Assembly: GCA_032000125.1 (NCBI GenBank)
Contig: DAMALH010000024.1
Location: 1-64,000, forward strand
Direction: 5' to 3'
Source of the DNA: Dryocola sp032000125
GTDB taxonomy: Bacteria > Pseudomonadota > Gammaproteobacteria > Enterobacterales > Enterobacteriaceae
DNA: 64,000 nucleotides
The position numbers and the translations under genes were made by a program. The notes beneath the pieces are model-generated. The model had not been told where the DNA came from. It was given only the letters and a program-made list of their open reading frames with translations, and made no database searches. Within the stretch, counting starts at the first letter, position 1; every line of letters begins with the position of its first letter. Shown here in pieces: positions 16,811 through 25,163 of this stretch.

Positions 16811-17716
16811 ATGGTGAGAATTGTTTGTCTGGGCAATACCGTATGGGATCGCTACTTTACAATGGACGTCATTCCCAGCCAGAGCACGAAATATTTTGCC
16901 AAAGGGTATTTTGAAGAAGGCGGCGGCGTGGCTGCAACGGCCGCCGTAGCCGCCCGGCGGCTGGGGGCGGAAGTGAGCCTGATAAGCCGGATTGGGGTAG
17001 ATAACAACGGCAGTTGTATTTTACAGGAGCTGACGTGCTGGGGCGTGGAAACCGCCAGCATAAAAAGCTTCCCGCAAGCGGCTTCGTCACATGCCGTGGT
17101 TCATGTGGATCGCAGCGGTGAACGCCAGATTACCGTTTTCCGCGACGCCGGGCTGCCGGCGGCGACCGACTGGCTTAGCGGAACTCTGCTGCAGGGCGCG
17201 GATTGTCTGCTTTGCGACACCTCCTGGCCGGAAGGGGCGCTGTATATGCTGCGCCAGGCCCGCCTGCTTGGCATTCCACGCGTGCTTGATGTCGATCTTG
17301 GCGCTTCAGGCGTCAGCGAGCTGATTGCGGAAGGCGACCATATTGCTTTTTCCCACGCGGGCATTCATGAATTTAGCGGCTCGGCAGAGCCGGAACGCGC
17401 CCTGCGTATAGCCAGCGGCCATACCGACGGCACCGTTTATGTGACCTGCGGTGAACAAGGGTGTTACTGGCTGGAAAATGACAGTTTACGCCACGTTCCG
17501 GCATTTCCAATTGATTGCGTCAGCAGCAGCGGGGCGGGGGATGTCTTCCACGGGGCGCTGGCTACTGCTATTGCGGAAAAGCTGCGATCCGCCACGGCGG
17601 TCACGTTCGCCAGCGCGGCGGCGGCGTTGAAGTGCACTTCTCAAGGGGGACGAAAAGGCATCCCGGATCGGGAACAACTCGATCGTTTCCTGCAATCCAC
17701 AACTCTTCCGGCTTAA
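16811..17716 (+). CDS. PfkB-family sugar kinase, YihV-like
   Basis: 301 residues from the ATG at 16811, chosen because GGTGGGG precedes it; a GTG at 16802 is less likely. The start VRIVCLGNTVWDRYF, the EEGGGVAATAAVAARRLGA loop and the catalytic VSSSGAGDVFHGALA motif near residue 245 follow E. coli YihV (sulfofructose kinase) closely along the whole length, including ALKCTSQGGRKGIPD at the end. It phosphorylates a ketose or deoxy-sugar in the cytoplasm. No other sulfoquinovose genes are here, so the substrate probably differs. It is followed after 10 bases by the aldolase gene, which would split its product. Confidence 0.88.
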   Translation: MVRIVCLGNTVWDRYFTMDVIPSQSTKYFAKGYFEEGGGVAATAAVAARRLGAEVSLISRIGVDNNGSCILQELTCWGVETASIKSFPQAASSHAVVHVDRSGERQITVFRDAGLPAATDWLSGTLLQGADCLLCDTSWPEGALYMLRQARLLGIPRVLDVDLGASGVSELIAEGDHIAFSHAGIHEFSGSAEPERALRIASGHTDGTVYVTCGEQGCYWLENDSLRHVPAFPIDCVSSSGAGDVFHGALATAIAEKLRSATAVTFASAAAALKCTSQGGRKGIPDREQLDRFLQSTTLPA

Positions 17717-17726
17717 AGGTGAATCT

Positions 17727-18596
17727 ATGCTAGTCACGTTGCGTGAAGTTCTTGGCGATGCCACTCATAACGGTTATGCGGTTGGCGCGTTTAATGTTAT
17801 TGACCTCAATATGGCCCGGGGGGTGATTCTGGCGGCGGAAGCGGCGCGATCGCCGGTCATTCTCAGCCAGGGGCAGGGGCAGTTTCGTTTTACCCCGCCG
17901 GAATTAATGGGGGTCGCGCTGGGTTACCTGGCCCGCGAAGCGACGGTGCCCGTGGTGATTCATCTGGATCACGGTAAAGGTCGCGATATCTGCCAGCGAG
18001 CGATTAACGCGGGCTTTAGCTCGGTGATGTTTGATGGCTCGATGAAATCCCTGCCCGACAATATAAACGCGACCCGCGAAGCGGTTGCGCTGGCCAGGCT
18101 GCACGGCGTTTCTATTGAAGGGGAGATTGGCCACGTCGCCAATGCCGAAACGGGCGATGAGCCGGAACATGCCGTCGACGCCCCGGCGCTTGAGGAGTGT
18201 CAGCTGACCACGCCTGAAGCGGCGCGCCAGTTCTGGCTGGAAACGGAAGTGGACGCGCTCGCCGTAGCTTTTGGCACCGGCCACGGCATCTATCGTGCCG
18301 AACCAAAGCTGGAATTTGACAGACTGCGGGCGATTCGCGATGAGGTAAACGTACCTCTGGTAATGCATGGCGGCTCGGGGCTGTGCGATGAAGCCTATCA
18401 GGAGGCCATCGCCAGCGGTATCCGCAAGCTGAATTATTTCACTCTGCTTTCCAACTCTCTGGCGGAGCTAATTAAAGAACAGGTCAATGCCAGCAGCGAG
18501 CCTTACTATCACGATCTACAGCTTTCGGTTGTCGAGGAAACCCGCAGACAGGTGGAACGACTGATGGGCGTGTTCGGTTCGGCTAACCGCGTGTAG
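17727..18596 (+). CDS. Class II (zinc) ketose-bisphosphate aldolase, GatY/KbaY/Fba-like
   Basis: 289 residues. Zinc ligands and active-site motifs are in place: NVIDLNMARGVILAAE near the start, VVIHLDHGKGRDIC (catalytic Asp and zinc His, about residue 80), EGEIGHVANAE, AVAFGTGHGIY (zinc His) and LVMHGGSGLCDE (phosphate loop and His). It cleaves a ketose phosphate to dihydroxyacetone phosphate and an aldehyde. It directly follows the kinase gene and is coupled to it. The open-chain aldehyde product could be the substrate of the aldehyde dehydrogenase gene nearby. Confidence 0.9.
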   Translation: MLVTLREVLGDATHNGYAVGAFNVIDLNMARGVILAAEAARSPVILSQGQGQFRFTPPELMGVALGYLAREATVPVVIHLDHGKGRDICQRAINAGFSSVMFDGSMKSLPDNINATREAVALARLHGVSIEGEIGHVANAETGDEPEHAVDAPALEECQLTTPEAARQFWLETEVDALAVAFGTGHGIYRAEPKLEFDRLRAIRDEVNVPLVMHGGSGLCDEAYQEAIASGIRKLNYFTLLSNSLAELIKEQVNASSEPYYHDLQLSVVEETRRQVERLMGVFGSANRV

Positions 18597-18619
18597 CTTT
18601 CTGAGGCAGGATGTGGATA

Positions 18620-18656
18620 AACGGGCTAGCAGCCGTAAGGCTTCAGCCCGTTTTTT
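18620..18656. terminator. Bidirectional terminator between aldolase and DeoR genes
   Basis: ACGGGCT at 18621-18627 pairs with AGCCCGT at 18645-18651, followed by a run of T on the plus strand. It separates convergent genes and overlaps the stop codon of the DeoR gene on the other strand. Confidence 0.75.
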
Positions 18657-19434
18657 ATTCGCCAGCGATAACGGCTTCCGCCTGCTGTAGCTGAATCAAC
18701 GCGCTCATGGCGGAGGACAGAGGCCGGTCGGTAAACAGCGTCATTCCCGCCTGAAGCGAGCCGATTTTCACCGCTGCCGAGCTGCGGAATTTTGACGCGT
18801 CTGCCGCCAGAAAAATATGGCGTGAATGATCGATCATGGTGCGGGTAACGTTGCTTTCATTTATATCAAACTCCATCAGGCTGCCGTCAGGTTCAATGGC
18901 GCCGACGCTTGTGATCAGATAGTCGGCGCGGAAAGCTTCGATAAACGCCAGCGCGGACTGGCCGATAATACCGCCGTTAGCCGGGCGCAGCGTGCCTCCT
19001 GGCACCAGCACTTCGAAATTACTGTTCTGATAGAGAACGTTGGCGACCCGCAGGCTGTTGGTAATTACGCGCAGGTTCTTACGGACGCTTAATTCCTTGG
19101 CGACGTATTCCACGCTGGTGCCGGTCGTGATAAACAGCGTACAGCCGTCTGGTATGTGCGCGACGATGCTTTGCGCGATCAGCACTTTCTCGCGAACGGA
19201 GGTGTATTCACGCTGCTCAAAGGCGACGTTCATCACCGTAGAAGGGCGCCCTGCGCCGCCGTGGTGGCGGGAAATGAGTCCCAGCTCGCTGAGTTTTCTG
19301 ATATCACGCCGCACCGTCTGCACGGATACGTCGAGTATATTTGCCAGATCGTCATGGTTCATATAACCGCGATCCAGCACCAGGGTAATAAGCCGGTCGT
19401 GCCTTGGGTTGCCTGTCATTTCCTGTAATTTCAT
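18655..19434 (-). CDS. DeoR/GlpR-family transcriptional regulator
   Basis: 259 residues from the ATG at 19434, which has GAGGAA upstream; the longer open frame to 19515 has no good start. The N-terminal DeoR helix-turn-helix is RHDRLITLVLDRGYMNHDDLANILDVSVQTVRRDIRKL, followed by the sugar-isomerase-like sensor domain with LFITTGTSVEYVAKEL, VLVPGGTLRPANGGI and LAADASKF. It lies between the kinase-aldolase unit and the dehydrogenase-transporter unit, which share a conserved upstream element, so it is the likely common repressor and would respond to a phosphorylated sugar. Confidence 0.88.
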   Translation of the reverse strand: MKLQEMTGNPRHDRLITLVLDRGYMNHDDLANILDVSVQTVRRDIRKLSELGLISRHHGGAGRPSTVMNVAFEQREYTSVREKVLIAQSIVAHIPDGCTLFITTGTSVEYVAKELSVRKNLRVITNSLRVANVLYQNSNFEVLVPGGTLRPANGGIIGQSALAFIEAFRADYLITSVGAIEPDGSLMEFDINESNVTRTMIDHSRHIFLAADASKFRSSAAVKIGSLQAGMTLFTDRPLSSAMSALIQLQQAEAVIAGE

Positions 19435-19633
19435 GTATTCCTCATTGTCATTACCAGAGACCTTCACGCTGCCGTCGCAACGGCAAGCGCCTAATCCAGG
19501 CGAATGCCTCGTCATTATTATGCCCTGAATTAACGTACTTGGCTTCCTGTCTGCGGGAGAAGCCGGTTTTTACCGTCCGGGTTTGCGTTCGCGATCACAA
19601 AATGTCATCAGCCTTATGTTAACGAACTGTTAT

Positions 19634-19679
19634 CGTGATGACTGTCACTTAAATGACTTAAAGTTACAAATAATATCAA
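19634..19679 (+). promoter_or_regulatory. Copy 2 of the 46-bp shared element (CRP-like site plus AT-rich block)
   Basis: This copy precedes the dehydrogenase unit. CGTGATGACTGTCACT keeps the CRP-like GTGA-N6-TCAC half-sites while the central six bases differ from copy 1. TTACAAATAATATCAA is conserved except for one base. Such selective conservation is expected of a binding site. It lies about 150 bases upstream of the dehydrogenase start. Confidence 0.6.
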
Positions 19680-19693
19680 CACATGATGTAAAT

Positions 19694-19813
19694 ATGTTAA
19701 CCGATACAGTCTTTGATGCCGCTGAGGATATCCGTGAAGCGCGGCAGAACCGCCGGGAAACTTATGCCCTACGCGTACACCTGGCCTGGCAGCGCACGCT
19801 GTCGAACTTTTAA
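19694..19813 (+). CDS. Possible 39-residue leader peptide before the dehydrogenase gene
   Basis: An open frame of 39 codons begins 14 bases after the shared element and ends 18 bases before the dehydrogenase start. It encodes a charged, arginine-rich peptide (DIREARQNRRETYALRVHLA). The ribosome binding site is weak and no family is recognised. It could be a leader peptide, a residue of an older gene, or chance. Confidence 0.2.
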   Translation: MLTDTVFDAAEDIREARQNRRETYALRVHLAWQRTLSNF

Positions 19814-19831
19814 CGCAACGGAGAAGAAAAT

Positions 19832-20839
19832 ATGCAGACGATGACTCAACTTTTTTTCCCCGATATCGATCGGGTAACGGTGGCGGAACAGCCGAGTGTC
19901 GGTACGGAAATGGCAGCGAATGAAGTGAGGGTAACTACCCGCTATCTGGGGATTTGCGGTTCCGATCTACATGTTCTGAAGGGGCACCATCCGGTGGGTA
20001 AACCGCCGATCGTTCCCGGTCATGAGATTGCCGCAACGGTGAGCGAAGTGGGCGCTAACGTAACCCGGGTTAAGCCGGGGGATAACGTGGTTATCGATCC
20101 TATTATGCCCTGTCTTTCCTGCCCGGCCTGCGAAGCCGGTCGCTTTAACCTTTGCTATCCGCCAAAAGTCGCCGGGTTCCGCATTCCGGGATTTGCACGC
20201 TCCACTTTTGTTGTCCCGGAACGCAACGTGCACGTGGCGCCTTCCTCTTTGCCTGCCAGCGTGCTGGCATTTGCCGAGCCGGTGGCTTGCGCCCATCACT
20301 GCATAACGCGGCTACCTGAACAGCAGCGGGATAACGTGCTGGTCATTGGCGCCGGGACTATCGGGCTGTCGATCGTTCAGGCGCTGCGCATCGTCGGCGT
20401 CAAAGAGATAACCGTTATTGAACCGGATGCCCGCAAGCGGGAGATGGCGCAGCATTTTGGCGCGCGTCGGACGCTGGCGCCCGGCGAACTGGCGGAGGAT
20501 GAAAGCTTCAGCGGCATTATTGATGTGGTAGCTGCGCCCGCCACCATTATGGACGCCTGTTTGCGGGTAGCACCCGGCGGCACGGTTGTCTGTATGGGGG
20601 TGCCCCGCGGCAACTGTGAAATACCCCTGGCGCATATGCAGCGTTTTGAACGCAGCCTGGTCAGCTCCGGCATGTATGTGCCTGAAGACTTTGAGGCGGC
20701 GATTCAGTGGCTGGCGCAGGGGCTTTTCGATACCAGCGCGCTTATCACCGACGTTTTTCCCGTATCCCAGGCGGGGGACGCTTTTCTTCGCGCCCAGCAG
20801 CCCGATTCTATCAAGGTTCTGATCGAATTTAGCAAATAG
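19832..20839 (+). CDS. Zinc-dependent medium-chain alcohol/polyol dehydrogenase
   Basis: 335 residues. The catalytic zinc site is in YLGICGSDLHVLKGHHP (Cys) and PGHEIAATV (His-Glu). The structural zinc cysteines are CLSCPACEAGRFNLC near residue 90. The Rossmann NAD motif is VLVIGAGTIGLSIVQ near 170. It resembles sorbitol, galactitol-phosphate and threonine dehydrogenases. GGAGAAG precedes the ATG. It probably oxidises a polyol or sugar to the keto form that the kinase then phosphorylates; that order of steps is inferred from gene content. Confidence 0.87.
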   Translation: MQTMTQLFFPDIDRVTVAEQPSVGTEMAANEVRVTTRYLGICGSDLHVLKGHHPVGKPPIVPGHEIAATVSEVGANVTRVKPGDNVVIDPIMPCLSCPACEAGRFNLCYPPKVAGFRIPGFARSTFVVPERNVHVAPSSLPASVLAFAEPVACAHHCITRLPEQQRDNVLVIGAGTIGLSIVQALRIVGVKEITVIEPDARKREMAQHFGARRTLAPGELAEDESFSGIIDVVAAPATIMDACLRVAPGGTVVCMGVPRGNCEIPLAHMQRFERSLVSSGMYVPEDFEAAIQWLAQGLFDTSALITDVFPVSQAGDAFLRAQQPDSIKVLIEFSK

Positions 20840-20971
20840 CGGCGGCGTTGGCGTTAGCTGACGAGCCTCTTCCCAACCATACCGCGCCTGATTCGGCCCG
20901 CCAGCCATCTATCTGGTCATGCGCGCCTGCATCACGTGATTGACTCACCATGATGATTAAAGGAAACGATT

Positions 20972-22378
20972 ATGTCAGACAGAGATAAGGCTTCTTTAAA
21001 CGGCGTGCCGGAACAGGTGGCAAGAAGAAGGGTGATTACCGCCAGCTTTATCGGCGCGCTGCTGGAATGGTATGACTTCTTTATCTTCGGCACCGCCGCA
21101 GGTCTGGTATTTGGCGAACTATTTTTTCCCACTGAAAATAAAGTGGCGGGCACCATCGCCTCTTTTGCGGCGTTCGGCGTCGGGTTTATCTCCCGACCGC
21201 TGGGCGGGGTGATCTTCGGCCATTTTGGCGATCTTATCGGCCGTAAAGTTACGCTGATCTGGACGCTCTCTATCGTTGGGGTATCAACCTTTTTGATAGG
21301 CCTGCTGCCGACCTGGCAGCATATCGGCATCTGGGCGCCGGTGCTGCTGATGACCCTGCGGTTAATTCAGGGCGTGGGGCTGGGCGGCGAGTACGGTGGC
21401 GCGGCGCTGATGACTTTTGAGTCGGTGCCGGAAAAACGCCGTGGTTTTTTCTGCTCCATCCCGCAAACGGCTTCCTGCGCCGGGATTATGCTGGCGACCG
21501 GCGTATTCGCGCTGTGCAATAATCTGTTAACGCCTGAGCAATTCCTTTCCTGGGGCTGGCGAATTCCTTTCCTGCTTTCGGCCGCGATGCTGCTTATCGG
21601 AATGTATATTCGGGTGAATATCACCGAAACCGAAGCCTTTCGTGAGAGCAAAAAAGCCGCTCGCCTTAGCAGTACGCAGCGCCTGCTGGAAAAACCAATC
21701 GCCGATCGCAGCGCCGCAGAGCTGAAAAAACGCGAGAGCCTGCCGCTGGTTCAGCTTTTCCGCCAGCATGCCGGCAGCGTTTTCCTCGCGCTGGGAGCGC
21801 GCCTGGTCGAGGCCGTTTCATCAAATATTATTAACGCCTTTGGCATCGCCTATCTGGCAAGCCAACTGGCGATGGATCGTCAGATACCCCTTAACAGTAT
21901 GCTGCTGGCTTCAGCGCTGGGGCTCGTTGTCTGCCCGCTGGCCGGCTGGATCTCCGATCGCGTCGGCCAGCGCAAAGTCTACCTGTTCGGCGGCATATTC
22001 TGCGCGTTGTTCGCCTTCCCGTTTTTCATGATGCTCAACACCGGCGATCCGCTGATCATCGCGTTTGCCATGATCGTCGGCTATAACCTGGGGCCGACGA
22101 CCATGTTCGCCGTCCAGCCCACGCTCTACGCCAATATGTTTTCTACGCGGGTCCGTTATACCGGCCTTTCTGTCGCCTACCAGTTCTCCGCCATTCCGGG
22201 CGGGATGACGCCGCTTATCGCCGCCGTGCTGCTGTCGCTGGGCGACGGCGCCCCCTGGTATGTCGCCAGCTATTTTGCCGCCGTGGCCGTGCTTTCGGTG
22301 GTTTGCGTCTGGTTCATTAAAGGAAAGGGAAGTAGCGCCGCCGTTCCGCTTGCGGGGGCGCAGACCGTCACGGAGTAA
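20972..22378 (+). CDS. MFS transporter, metabolite:H+ symporter (MHS) family
   Basis: 468 residues, twelve helices. MHS signatures are ASFIGALLEWYDFFIFGTAAGLVF at the first helix, RPLGGVIFGHFGDLIGRK (the MFS loop 2-3 motif), and RLIQGVGLGGEYGGAALM in helix 4. The family takes up organic acids, shikimate, proline/betaine and similar solutes with protons. It lies 132 bases after the dehydrogenase and has its own ribosome binding site (AAAGGAAACG). It is probably the uptake system of this island. Confidence 0.88.
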   Translation: MSDRDKASLNGVPEQVARRRVITASFIGALLEWYDFFIFGTAAGLVFGELFFPTENKVAGTIASFAAFGVGFISRPLGGVIFGHFGDLIGRKVTLIWTLSIVGVSTFLIGLLPTWQHIGIWAPVLLMTLRLIQGVGLGGEYGGAALMTFESVPEKRRGFFCSIPQTASCAGIMLATGVFALCNNLLTPEQFLSWGWRIPFLLSAAMLLIGMYIRVNITETEAFRESKKAARLSSTQRLLEKPIADRSAAELKKRESLPLVQLFRQHAGSVFLALGARLVEAVSSNIINAFGIAYLASQLAMDRQIPLNSMLLASALGLVVCPLAGWISDRVGQRKVYLFGGIFCALFAFPFFMMLNTGDPLIIAFAMIVGYNLGPTTMFAVQPTLYANMFSTRVRYTGLSVAYQFSAIPGGMTPLIAAVLLSLGDGAPWYVASYFAAVAVLSVVCVWFIKGKGSSAAVPLAGAQTVTE

Positions 22379-22383
22379 AAAGA

Positions 22384-22407
22384 CTGCATGGCGGATTCGT
22401 CATGCAG
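22384..22407. terminator. Hairpin between convergent transporter and enolase-family genes
   Basis: CTGCATG (22384-22390) pairs with CATGCAG (22401-22407). It lies in the 40-base gap between two convergent stop codons and has no strong T-run, so it is a likely but weak terminator. Confidence 0.45.
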
Positions 22408-22418
22408 CGCGGTGAAAA

Positions 22419-23573
22419 CTAGCGTTTGGCCTGCTGCCGGAGGGCTTCGATATCTGGCGCAAGGCCAATGCCCGGTGATTCGCCAAGGTTTGCATAGCCC
22501 TCCTGTAATGCGGCGAGGGAGCCAAGCATCTCTTCGCGCAGCGGGTTAGGGTTAGCATCGATTTCCAGCATGCCGTTGCCCCCGGCCGCCGCCAGCAGGT
22601 GGGCGGAGACCAGCAGCCCTACGCCCGCGCCCAGGTAGTGCGGACAGTAGCGCAGATTCCGCCGTTGGATTTCCGGGAGCAGCGATATCACGCCGGTTAC
22701 GCCGCCCCATTTTGCCGCATCGGGCTGCACCACGCTGAGGCCTGCGTCCATCGCGTGGCAGAAATGCTCTTTATCAATCAGGTTCTCTCCGCCCGCCAGC
22801 GGAATCGGCGTGCCTGCGGCCAGCTTGCGCCATTCGCTCAGTGGCCTGTTGACCTTCATCGGCTCTTCAAGCCACTCCGGCCGCCAGCTTGCCAGCTCGT
22901 TCGCCATGAACTGCGCCTCGTCGAGCGTCCACGCCTGATTGGCATCCAGCATTAGCCGCGACTCGTCGCCGATCAGTGCACGGATTTGCGAAACGGCACG
23001 CATATCCTGCTCGTGACCAAAGCCAACCTTCATTTTGAAGGCCTGGTAGCCTTCGCGCTGTTTCTGCTCCACCAGCGATTCCATGCCGACGGGATTAAGA
23101 CCGCTGGCATAGACCGCAATGCGATCGCTTTCGCCATGCAGGTATCGCCATAGCGGCTGGCCTTTTCTGCGAGCGCACAGATCCCAGACGGCCATGTCCA
23201 GCGCCGCCAGCGCCTGTGCCATAGGCCCGGCTTCGCCTGATTGCAGCGTCAGCACCTCCGTTTGCGAGCGGATGCGGCTGAACATTTCTGCGGGATGCTG
23301 CCAGCGGCGTCCGACGATAAGCGGGGTGAATACTTCTTCAATCAGCCGCTGACGATGTTCCGCCCCGCAGGCCGGGAAGTTGCACCACGCCTCGCCCCAG
23401 CCGAAATCGCCGTGTTGGTCGGTGACTTTCACCAGCAAAGCGGGCCGGTGATGCATGACGCCAAACGAGGTGCGCACCGGGGTGTCAACGGGCGCCCGCA
23501 GGATAACGGTTTCGATAAGCTGCGGCGTAAAGGCAGCGTCGGTTTGAGTAAAAAACGCCTGTGGATCGGTCAC
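22419..23573 (-). CDS. Enolase-superfamily enzyme, mandelate racemase/muconate lactonizing type
   Basis: 384 residues. The capping domain is N-terminal, followed by a barrel with AFKMKVGFG (catalytic Lys-x-Lys, near 165), LMLDANQAW (metal Asp), WLEEPM (metal Glu), LAGGENL (metal Glu), VQPDAAKWGGV (Asp of the His-Asp dyad) and YCPHYLGAGVG (His). This is the pattern of acid-sugar dehydratases, epimerases and lactone isomerases of the MR branch. It is transcribed divergently from the aldehyde dehydrogenase. The probable substrate is an aldonate or uronate derivative; which one is not evident. Confidence 0.85.
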   Translation of the reverse strand: MTDPQAFFTQTDAAFTPQLIETVILRAPVDTPVRTSFGVMHHRPALLVKVTDQHGDFGWGEAWCNFPACGAEHRQRLIEEVFTPLIVGRRWQHPAEMFSRIRSQTEVLTLQSGEAGPMAQALAALDMAVWDLCARRKGQPLWRYLHGESDRIAVYASGLNPVGMESLVEQKQREGYQAFKMKVGFGHEQDMRAVSQIRALIGDESRLMLDANQAWTLDEAQFMANELASWRPEWLEEPMKVNRPLSEWRKLAAGTPIPLAGGENLIDKEHFCHAMDAGLSVVQPDAAKWGGVTGVISLLPEIQRRNLRYCPHYLGAGVGLLVSAHLLAAAGGNGMLEIDANPNPLREEMLGSLAALQEGYANLGESPGIGLAPDIEALRQQAKR

Positions 23574-23635
23574 TTTAGGGTTTCCTTAGCAGAGTGAGAG
23601 AGCCTGTAATCTATATCGAATTGCATAAAAGTTGT

Positions 23636-23657
23636 AAAGTATGGTTTATGGTACTTT
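23636..23657. promoter_or_regulatory. Inverted repeat between the enolase-family and aldehyde dehydrogenase genes
   Basis: AAAGTA and TACTTT flank the 10-base spacer TGGTTTATGG. The site lies 62 bases upstream of the enolase-family start and 44 bases upstream of the aldehyde dehydrogenase start. It is a candidate operator for the GntR regulator encoded next to them, controlling both divergent genes. Confidence 0.4.
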
Positions 23658-23700
23658 TAGGTTGAGCTCAGTTTTTCTCGTTTACCGAACTGGAGATGTT

Positions 23701-25152
23701 ATGAATCAATTTACCTATACCTGGCATGAAGTTAATGCCGATCGGCGCGCTGAATCCGCCAGCGAGCTTTGGCATACCCGCAATCCGGCGCATCCTGCAC
23801 GGGTCGTTGGTGAATACCGGTTAACGGTTGTGGAGGATATCGATAGCCTTGTTGACCGGGCGCGGCATGCGCAGCGCGCCTGGCGTGAAGTGCCGCAGGT
23901 AGAACGCACCGAAATCGTTACGCGTTTTATTGACGCTATTATGGCGCGCCGGGAAGCGATTGCGGACGCGATCGTGCTGGAGCAAGGAAAGCCGCGGGCC
24001 GAGGCGCTGGGTGAGGTGAGCAAATCCTGTGCGGAAGCCCGTATGATGGCGGCATTTAGCTGCGGCGGCCAGGGGTTAGTCATGCCGAATGCGCGGCCGG
24101 GCTTCAGCAACCTTATCCGCTGGAGACCGCTGGGCGTAATCGCGGCGATTACTCCCTGGAATTTCCCCGTCTTGACGCCGATGCGTAAACTGGCTCCGGC
24201 TCTGCTTTACGGTAATGCGGTCATCCTGAAGCCTTCGGAATTTACGCCCGCTGCCGCCTGTCTGCTGGCGGAATGCGCCAGAGAATGCCTGCCCGACGGG
24301 CTGCTGCAGCTTATCGTCGGCAAGGGAGACGTGGGGGCCGCGTTGGTAAATCATAACGGGGTGGATGGCGTGACCTTTACCGGCTCGGTTGCGGTTGGAC
24401 GCGAGATTTACCGGCAGGCCGCAGGCCACCTTGCCAGAGTATCGCTGGAGCTGGGCGGCAAGAACGCTGCCATTATTCATGATACTGATGATTTGGATAA
24501 AACCCTCGATAGCATTGTGGCGGCAGGGCTGGCCTGCAGCGGGCAGCGCTGCACCAGCATCAGCCGTGTGCTGGTACAGCAGAGCCTGCATGACGAGGTG
24601 CAGGAAGGGCTGGCGCGGCGGCTGCGGGAACTGATTCCCGGCGACGGCATGGCGGAATCGACAACCCTGGGGCCGCTGATTCATCAGGCGCACCTGCAAA
24701 GCGTTAGCGAGCATGTTCGCCAGGCGGTGAAAGAGGGCGCAAAAGTGATTTGCGGCGGTGAACCGATATCCGCCCCGGATGCCCCGGAAGGCTTTTTTTA
24801 CGCGCCGACTTTGTTAGGCGGCGTCACGCAGCAAATGCGGATTGCGCAGCAGGAGGTGTTTGGCCCGGTGATTACGCTACAGGCCTATCAGCATTTCGAC
24901 GAGGCTCTGGAGTGGGTGAACGACGTGGAGTATGGGCTGACCGCGGCGCTTTTTTCACAGAACAACCGCCTGATCGAGCGTTTCAGCCGGGAGTGCGAAA
25001 CCGGTATGCTTCATATTAATCACGGTAGCGTTCCCGATAACCATATGCCTTTCGGCGGGGTCAAGCATTCAGGGGTTGGCGAGCATTCCGTTGGGCCTGA
25101 CGCGTTTCGTTTTTATATGACGGAACACGCGGTCTATAACTGCTTTGCCTGA
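23701..25152 (+). CDS. Aldehyde dehydrogenase (alpha-ketoglutaric semialdehyde/succinate semialdehyde type)
   Basis: 483 residues from the ATG at 23701 (GGAG upstream); the open frame reaches back to 23641 but without a ribosome binding site. Motifs are ITPWNFPVLTPMRKLAPAL, TFTGSVAVGREI (NAD loop), LELGGKNAAI (catalytic Glu, near 245) and GLACSGQRCTSISR (catalytic Cys, near 280). It belongs to the semialdehyde dehydrogenase branch. It could oxidise either the aldehyde from the aldolase or a semialdehyde from sugar-acid degradation. Confidence 0.88.
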   Translation: MNQFTYTWHEVNADRRAESASELWHTRNPAHPARVVGEYRLTVVEDIDSLVDRARHAQRAWREVPQVERTEIVTRFIDAIMARREAIADAIVLEQGKPRAEALGEVSKSCAEARMMAAFSCGGQGLVMPNARPGFSNLIRWRPLGVIAAITPWNFPVLTPMRKLAPALLYGNAVILKPSEFTPAAACLLAECARECLPDGLLQLIVGKGDVGAALVNHNGVDGVTFTGSVAVGREIYRQAAGHLARVSLELGGKNAAIIHDTDDLDKTLDSIVAAGLACSGQRCTSISRVLVQQSLHDEVQEGLARRLRELIPGDGMAESTTLGPLIHQAHLQSVSEHVRQAVKEGAKVICGGEPISAPDAPEGFFYAPTLLGGVTQQMRIAQQEVFGPVITLQAYQHFDEALEWVNDVEYGLTAALFSQNNRLIERFSRECETGMLHINHGSVPDNHMPFGGVKHSGVGEHSVGPDAFRFYMTEHAVYNCFA

Positions 25153-25163
25153 AAAACGCCGGT

